From NCBI RefSeq assembly GCF_004343705.1, contig NZ_SKFH01000008.1, positions 64,001-128,000 of the forward strand: DNA of 64,000 nucleotides, given 5' to 3'. The notes below the pieces were generated by a model. That model saw only the letters and a program-made list of their open reading frames with translations, had not been told where the DNA came from and ran no database searches. This document shows, in pieces, positions 60,501 through 64,000 of the stretch. The translations under genes and the position numbers were made by a program. The first letter of the stretch is position 1, and each line of letters begins with the position of its first letter. This DNA is from Flaviaesturariibacter aridisoli. Its GTDB lineage: Bacteria > Bacteroidota > Bacteroidia > Chitinophagales > Chitinophagaceae.

Positions 60501-63500
60501 GAACGCGCCGACACCCGACAGTACCTACAGCAGCGACGGCGTGCCTTATTATGTATACCGGATCGCCACGCCGTACAGCTTCTCGCAGGCCGGCACTTAT
60601 TCATTCAAGGTGAAAGCCAATGCCCTTACCTCGGGCGGCTGCACCGGTGAAAAGGTTTACAACAACAGCATCACGGTGGTGAACGGCCCCGTGCCCTATT
60701 TCAACTTCACCGCCGGTACCTGCGGCAGCGCGGCGCTGACCTTCTCGGACGTCTCTACCTCCGACTCCACGGCAGTGACCTACTGGACCTGGAACTTCGG
60801 CGATGGTACTACGCTGGCTGATACATCGCACCTGCAGAATCCCGGCTATACTTACGGCAGCCTTGGCCAGTACACCATTACACTGAGCGCGGTTAACGCG
60901 GCGGGCTGTGTGGCCGATACGACCCGCACGATCGACCTCGCGGGCAACCTCAGCGCCGCGTTCACGATGGCACCCGTCTCGCCGGTATGCGCCGGCACAG
61001 CCGTGACCTTCACCGACGGATCCACGGCCGGCGGCACCTATGGCACCATCACCGAATGGACCTGGAACTTCGGCGACGGCAGCCCACCGGTGACTGCCAC
61101 CAATGGCAACCCGCAGACACACGCCTACACCGCCGTGGGTACCTGGAACGTAACGCTCACCGTGAAGACCTCGCTGGGTTGCGTGAGCACCGCGTTCTCG
61201 ATGCCGATCACGGTCAACGCCGTGCCGGTCATCAGCAGTAATTCTACGGGAACGATCTGCAGCGGCACCGCATTGGGCTACAACATCCTGAGCTCCGTGC
61301 CGGGCGCTACCTACAACTGGAGCCGCCCCGCCGTAGCCGGTGTTTCGAATGCCGCCGTCAGTAACCAGGCCGGCAACCCGATCAACGAGGTGCTGGTGAA
61401 TACAACCAACGCAGCGGTCAGCGTCGTGTATACGATCACGGCCTCGGCCGCCGGTTGCACGAGCGCGCCCTTCACGTACACCGTAACGGTGAATCCTACC
61501 GCAACGGTCACCACTGCCGCTACGGGAACGCTGTGCAGCGGCGCTACGCAGAATTATACGATCCAAAGCAATGTAGCCGGAGCGACCTTCTCCTGGAACC
61601 GCCCCGCCGTTGCCGGCATCTCCAACGCGGGCGTTGTGGGCAGCAGTGCCAACCCGATCACCGAAGCGCTGGTCAATACGACCAATGCGCCGGTCGATGT
61701 GGTGTACACGATCGCGCCGACCGCCAACGGTTGTGCCGGTGTTACGTCTACGTATACTGTAACGGTATATCCCACGGCGACCGTATCCGGCGCTGCTACG
61801 GCCACGGTGTGTAGCAATGCACCGTTCACCTACAACCTTTCCGGCCCTGTTGCAGGGAGCAGCTTCTCCTGGAGCCGTCCTGCCGTGGCCGGGATTTCGA
61901 ATGCGGCCGCGATCAGCCAAAGCAGCAACCCGATTTCGGAAACACTGGTCAACAGCACGTCCGCACCGGTGAACGTTGTGTACACGATCACGCCCAGCGC
62001 CAACGCCTGCGCCGGAACGCCGTTCCCGCTTACCGTGACGGTCAACCCGCGGCCAGCTGTAACAAGCGCTGCAACCGGATCCATCTGCGGCAGCAATGCG
62101 CAGAACTACAACCTGGCCAGCAACGTGGCGGGTGCTGTCTACAGCTGGGATCGCCCGGCGGTGAGCGGCATTTCCAACGCGGCCGCCGCCGGACAAACCG
62201 CCAACCCGATCACCGAGGCGCTCTTTAATACAACAACGTCGCCGATCGCTGTGCTGTACACCATCACGCCTTCCTTCGCCGGTTGCGCGGGCACGCCGTT
62301 TACCTACACCTTAACCGTCAACCCAACGCCGGTGGTGACGAGCGCCGCCATCGGCGGGGTGTGCAGCGGCCAGCCTCTTTCCTACAACATTACCACAACC
62401 GTTGCCGGCTCGAACTTTACCTGGAGTCGTCCCGCGGTGGCCGGTATTTCCAATGCGGCCGTGTCCAACAGCACCGCGAACCCGATCTCCGAAACGCTGG
62501 TGAATACGACCAGCAACGTGGTGGATGTAACCTACCAGTTGGTGACGTCCTTCAGCGGCTGCACCTCGCAACCTTTCAACTACGTGGTGACGGTTACGCC
62601 GACGCCTACGGTAACGAGCGCGGCGACCGCCAGCGTTTGCAGCGGCGCGCCCCTGAACTATATCATCACGAGCGGCGTTACCGGTGCTACTTTCAACTGG
62701 AGCCGTGCGGCCGTTGCCGGGATCTCCAATGCGGCCGTTTCCAACCAGACTTCCGCTACAATTGCCGAAGCCCTGGTGAATACGGGCAACACACCGGTAA
62801 CTGTCGTCTATACCATTACGCCTTCGGCCAACGGCTGCACGGGCAATCCCTTTACGCTTAGCGTGACGGTGAACCCCACCGCTGTGGTAACGAGTGCCGC
62901 CACTGGTTCAGTCTGTAATAATACCGCCCTGAACTACAGCGTCACGAGTAACGTGAGCGGCGCCCTCTATTCGTGGAGCCGCCCCGCTGTAGCGGGTATT
63001 TCGAACGCGGCCGTAAGCGCACAAACCAATGGTCTCATCAACGAAACACTGGTGAACACCAGCAACGCGCCTATCGACGTGGTCTACAGCATCACGCCTA
63101 CTTTTGCGTCCTGCCCGGGTACGCCCTTCACCTACACGGTGACGGTAGCCCCCACCGCGACGGTGACCAGTGCGGCCAGCAACAGCATCTGCAACAACAG
63201 CCCGCTCAGCTACACCCTGACCAGCGCTGTTGCCGGTGCCACCTTTAGCTGGAGCCGTCCTTCTGTACCCGGTATATCCAACAGCCCCATCAGCAACAGT
63301 GCCAGCAACCCGATCGCGGAAACGCTGGTGAACACTACCAATGCGCCCATCAGCGTAGCGTATACGATCACGCCTTCAATCAACGGTTGTGCCGGCACGG
63401 TGTTTACCTACACCGTTACCGTCAACCCGACACCGGCTGTCACGAGCGCCGCTACCGGCTCGGTTTGCGGCGGCACTGCTCTTGCCTATTCCATTACGGG

Positions 63501-64000
63501 CAGTGTGGCCGGCGGCAGCTTTGCCTGGAGCCGTCCTGCGGTGGCCGGTATTTCGAACGCCGCCGTCAGCGGGCAAACGTCCAATACGATCACCGAGACC
63601 CTGGTGAACACAACCACCGGACCCGTTGATGTGGTATACACGATCACTCCTTCTGCCAACGGATGCGCCGGTGCGGCCTTTACCTATACCGTAACGGTCA
63701 ACCCCACGCCCGCCATCAACACGGCGGCAACAGGTGCAGTATGCAGCGGTCAGCCCCTCAGCTACCTGGTGAGCAGCAACGTACCCGGCGCCACGTTTAC
63801 GTGGAGCCGCCCGGCCGTGGCGGGTATTTCGAACGCCGCGCTGAGCGGTCAGGCGAGCAACCCCATTGCCGAAACGCTCACCAACACGACTACCAATACA
63901 CTTAATGTGACGTATTCGATCGTGGCCGCCTTCGGTGGCTGCAGCGCGGCGCCCTTCACCTACACGGTGACGGTAACGCCCGCCCCGACAGTCACCAGCG
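57541..64000 (+). CDS. Giant surface adhesin, paralogue of the 48701 gene, truncated by window end
   Basis: The frame stays open from ATG 57541 to the last base, at least 2153 codons. A signal peptide (KKAFALLLWLLPAIAFA) ends near residue 37. The order repeats that of the gene at 48701: an N-terminal domain (about 40-400), an IgGFc-binding-like domain (about 406-820; SDHMIQQMFPSVAWGKRYL is identical), two PKD domains (about 1050-1230), then 92-residue PKD-like repeats from residue 1232. The repeats here number ten complete plus the start of an eleventh, versus four. The end, probably another type B sorting domain, lies outside. Codon use within about 58760-60070 is clearly less GC-rich than before and after. 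Confidence 0.9.
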   Translation, partial: MENLLAQARIAQTLPSTKRWKKAFALLLWLLPAIAFAQTPYNYNSEGFDGGQFPASSGTAPATLTYFTTATGSWGLFKGYTTTSSDPCPNGNNNRAVRFPANAGAYIVTPYLAQGAGVVTFNDGRTNRTITYWTSTDDGATWSAPLTVSTGASTCIGATLNINNLAVNRMKFANMGTNDAGIDNVLITPAGINLPFVTTTTASGITVITANSGGNVWADGGAAVSDRGLVWSTGANPTVASNSGITHNGTGSGTFASIMSGLAGGTTYYYRAYATNSAGTGYGTEYSFTTPPATPTLIANPTSLDFGMQTVGTTSPVMSFTLQGVYLNPAVGNVTITAPAGYSISTSLSTPFAATATISYTGGTLASTMVYVRFTPSAVGALNSNLANSGGGAPTANVALTGAGAAKLNGVTNVGFDFWTGFGYQEKMSQKSGSSGEALLSLYLSVPDGATSATVVVDLPGIPGASGFPRTVTVTPGTVTEVTGFPTGDASSQYNAAGLPDTRLYYTGVSNRGIHIYSTNGVPIAAWMHSYTTGKSAAGAMLFPTNTWASNYTVQAYGGYSNNSNPNSFFFVVAKEDNTPIWFTPSQDVLDSSAATLFTDGHSAAMVKYHAGVTYGPIVLNKGQIFNAMGFIQGSGGVSDNSSFTGKAFGLDLSGSTVKTDCSKSIAVFGGNGRCLVNQNDCFNVVGSGSDHMIQQMFPSVAWGKRYLTAPTRTMEYNIFRINVSDPTTRVWVNNPGHTTALTGLINNLYYEIASSAPQLIESDKPVTVSQFILAGDCADRHGARGQGDPEFIILSPVEQAISKTTVYSARIKNTTSTTTNGHYINVIIPQGGVASFRLDGGTTADPGVLQSGLTGTGGTVTAYGGGAVQPIANIFQPHPQLPGYSYATFRVSPGASHTLYSDSAFNALAYGLGDGESYGYNAGSSLKDLSQQLLTNNPFGVTKGLTCKDNPFYFRVALPYAPADLVSLTWDFNNEPTMTPNANVVQNAPTPDSTYSSDGVPYYVYRIATPYSFSQAGTYSFKVKANALTSGGCTGEKVYNNSITVVNGPVPYFNFTAGTCGSAALTFSDVSTSDSTAVTYWTWNFGDGTTLADTSHLQNPGYTYGSLGQYTITLSAVNAAGCVADTTRTIDLAGNLSAAFTMAPVSPVCAGTAVTFTDGSTAGGTYGTITEWTWNFGDGSPPVTATNGNPQTHAYTAVGTWNVTLTVKTSLGCVSTAFSMPITVNAVPVISSNSTGTICSGTALGYNILSSVPGATYNWSRPAVAGVSNAAVSNQAGNPINEVLVNTTNAAVSVVYTITASAAGCTSAPFTYTVTVNPTATVTTAATGTLCSGATQNYTIQSNVAGATFSWNRPAVAGISNAGVVGSSANPITEALVNTTNAPVDVVYTIAPTANGCAGVTSTYTVTVYPTATVSGAATATVCSNAPFTYNLSGPVAGSSFSWSRPAVAGISNAAAISQSSNPISETLVNSTSAPVNVVYTITPSANACAGTPFPLTVTVNPRPAVTSAATGSICGSNAQNYNLASNVAGAVYSWDRPAVSGISNAAAAGQTANPITEALFNTTTSPIAVLYTITPSFAGCAGTPFTYTLTVNPTPVVTSAAIGGVCSGQPLSYNITTTVAGSNFTWSRPAVAGISNAAVSNSTANPISETLVNTTSNVVDVTYQLVTSFSGCTSQPFNYVVTVTPTPTVTSAATASVCSGAPLNYIITSGVTGATFNWSRAAVAGISNAAVSNQTSATIAEALVNTGNTPVTVVYTITPSANGCTGNPFTLSVTVNPTAVVTSAATGSVCNNTALNYSVTSNVSGALYSWSRPAVAGISNAAVSAQTNGLINETLVNTSNAPIDVVYSITPTFASCPGTPFTYTVTVAPTATVTSAASNSICNNSPLSYTLTSAVAGATFSWSRPSVPGISNSPISNSASNPIAETLVNTTNAPISVAYTITPSINGCAGTVFTYTVTVNPTPAVTSAATGSVCGGTALAYSITGSVAGGSFAWSRPAVAGISNAAVSGQTSNTITETLVNTTTGPVDVVYTITPSANGCAGAAFTYTVTVNPTPAINTAATGAVCSGQPLSYLVSSNVPGATFTWSRPAVAGISNAALSGQASNPIAETLTNTTTNTLNVTYSIVAAFGGCSAAPFTYTVTVTPAPTVTS
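61234..64000 (+). repeat. Ten in-phase 276-bp repeats plus the start of an eleventh
   Basis: Unit starts at 61234, 61510, 61786, 62062, 62338, 62614, 62890, 63166, 63442, 63718 and 63994. All are exactly 276 bp apart, with no insertion or deletion over 2.76 kb. The coded core is WSRPAVAGISNAAVS. Confidence 0.95.

Noticed and set aside
60601-62196. A 531-codon minus-strand frame over the adhesin repeats
   Set aside because: It mirrors the 276-bp periodicity of the coding strand and has no independent signal.
61234-64000. Regular repeats reminiscent of CRISPR or a satellite
   Set aside because: The period is 276 bp, a multiple of 3, in frame, coding a PKD-like domain; no short repeat-spacer structure.

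Overview
This 64 kb window comes from a GC-rich member of the Bacteroidota, most likely a Chitinophagaceae relative. The grounds are type IX secretion sorting domains of both the A and B kind, a PorP/SprF protein, a KduD/LacI pair, a CrtZ-type hydroxylase in a carotenoid operon, and promoter elements of the Bacteroidota TAnnTTTG type. No ribosomal or transfer RNA gene, insertion sequence, prophage or CRISPR array was found.

Layout. 1-12.6 kb: the end of a surface-polysaccharide cluster. It holds an asparagine synthase fragment, a three-gene set that looks like a 2,6-dideoxyhexose pathway (SDR reductase, NDP-hexose 2,3-dehydratase, Gfo/Idh oxidoreductase), four glycosyltransferases, a multi-pass membrane protein that may be the polymerase, a transglutaminase-like membrane protein and a CpsB-type PHP phosphatase. 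12.6-18.8 kb: a carotenoid operon (ECF sigma factor, crtI, crtB, idi, crtZ, then crtY) headed by a CarH-type regulator that keeps the adenosylcobalamin-binding motifs. Two inverted repeats overlap the operon promoter. 18.8-22.9 kb: housekeeping and small genes (thioredoxin, an IGHMBP2-like helicase, a lipoprotein). 23-40.6 kb: an unusual concentration of exported caspase-like proteins. One carries three caspase domains, two of them catalytically broken; one carries a C-terminal DUF4384-like region; one carries TPRs. Around them lie a two-component system, a thioredoxin-fold protein, a trypsin-like PDZ protease, a CHASE2 membrane protein, a FecR-like exported protein and a lipoprotein. This is the best candidate for an undescribed system. 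40.7-42.7 kb: a LacI regulator divergent from kduD. 42.9-64 kb: three giant exported adhesins. Two are type-B paralogues that flank a PorP/SprF gene and an OmpA/PD40 gene; the last runs off the window.

Two DNA-level patterns run through the window. First, about ten intergenic gaps carry degenerate arrays of 7- or 8-bp units in several sequence families, some as inverted pairs. Second, a palindromic motif related to CCGTATTTCTACGG recurs within and between genes, in different reading frames and often using rare codons.

All calls come from reading the sequence and from remembered family features. No database search was run, so family names are inferences unless catalytic motifs are cited. Starts were moved from the longest open frame to the codon that gives a sensible N-terminus or signal peptide.
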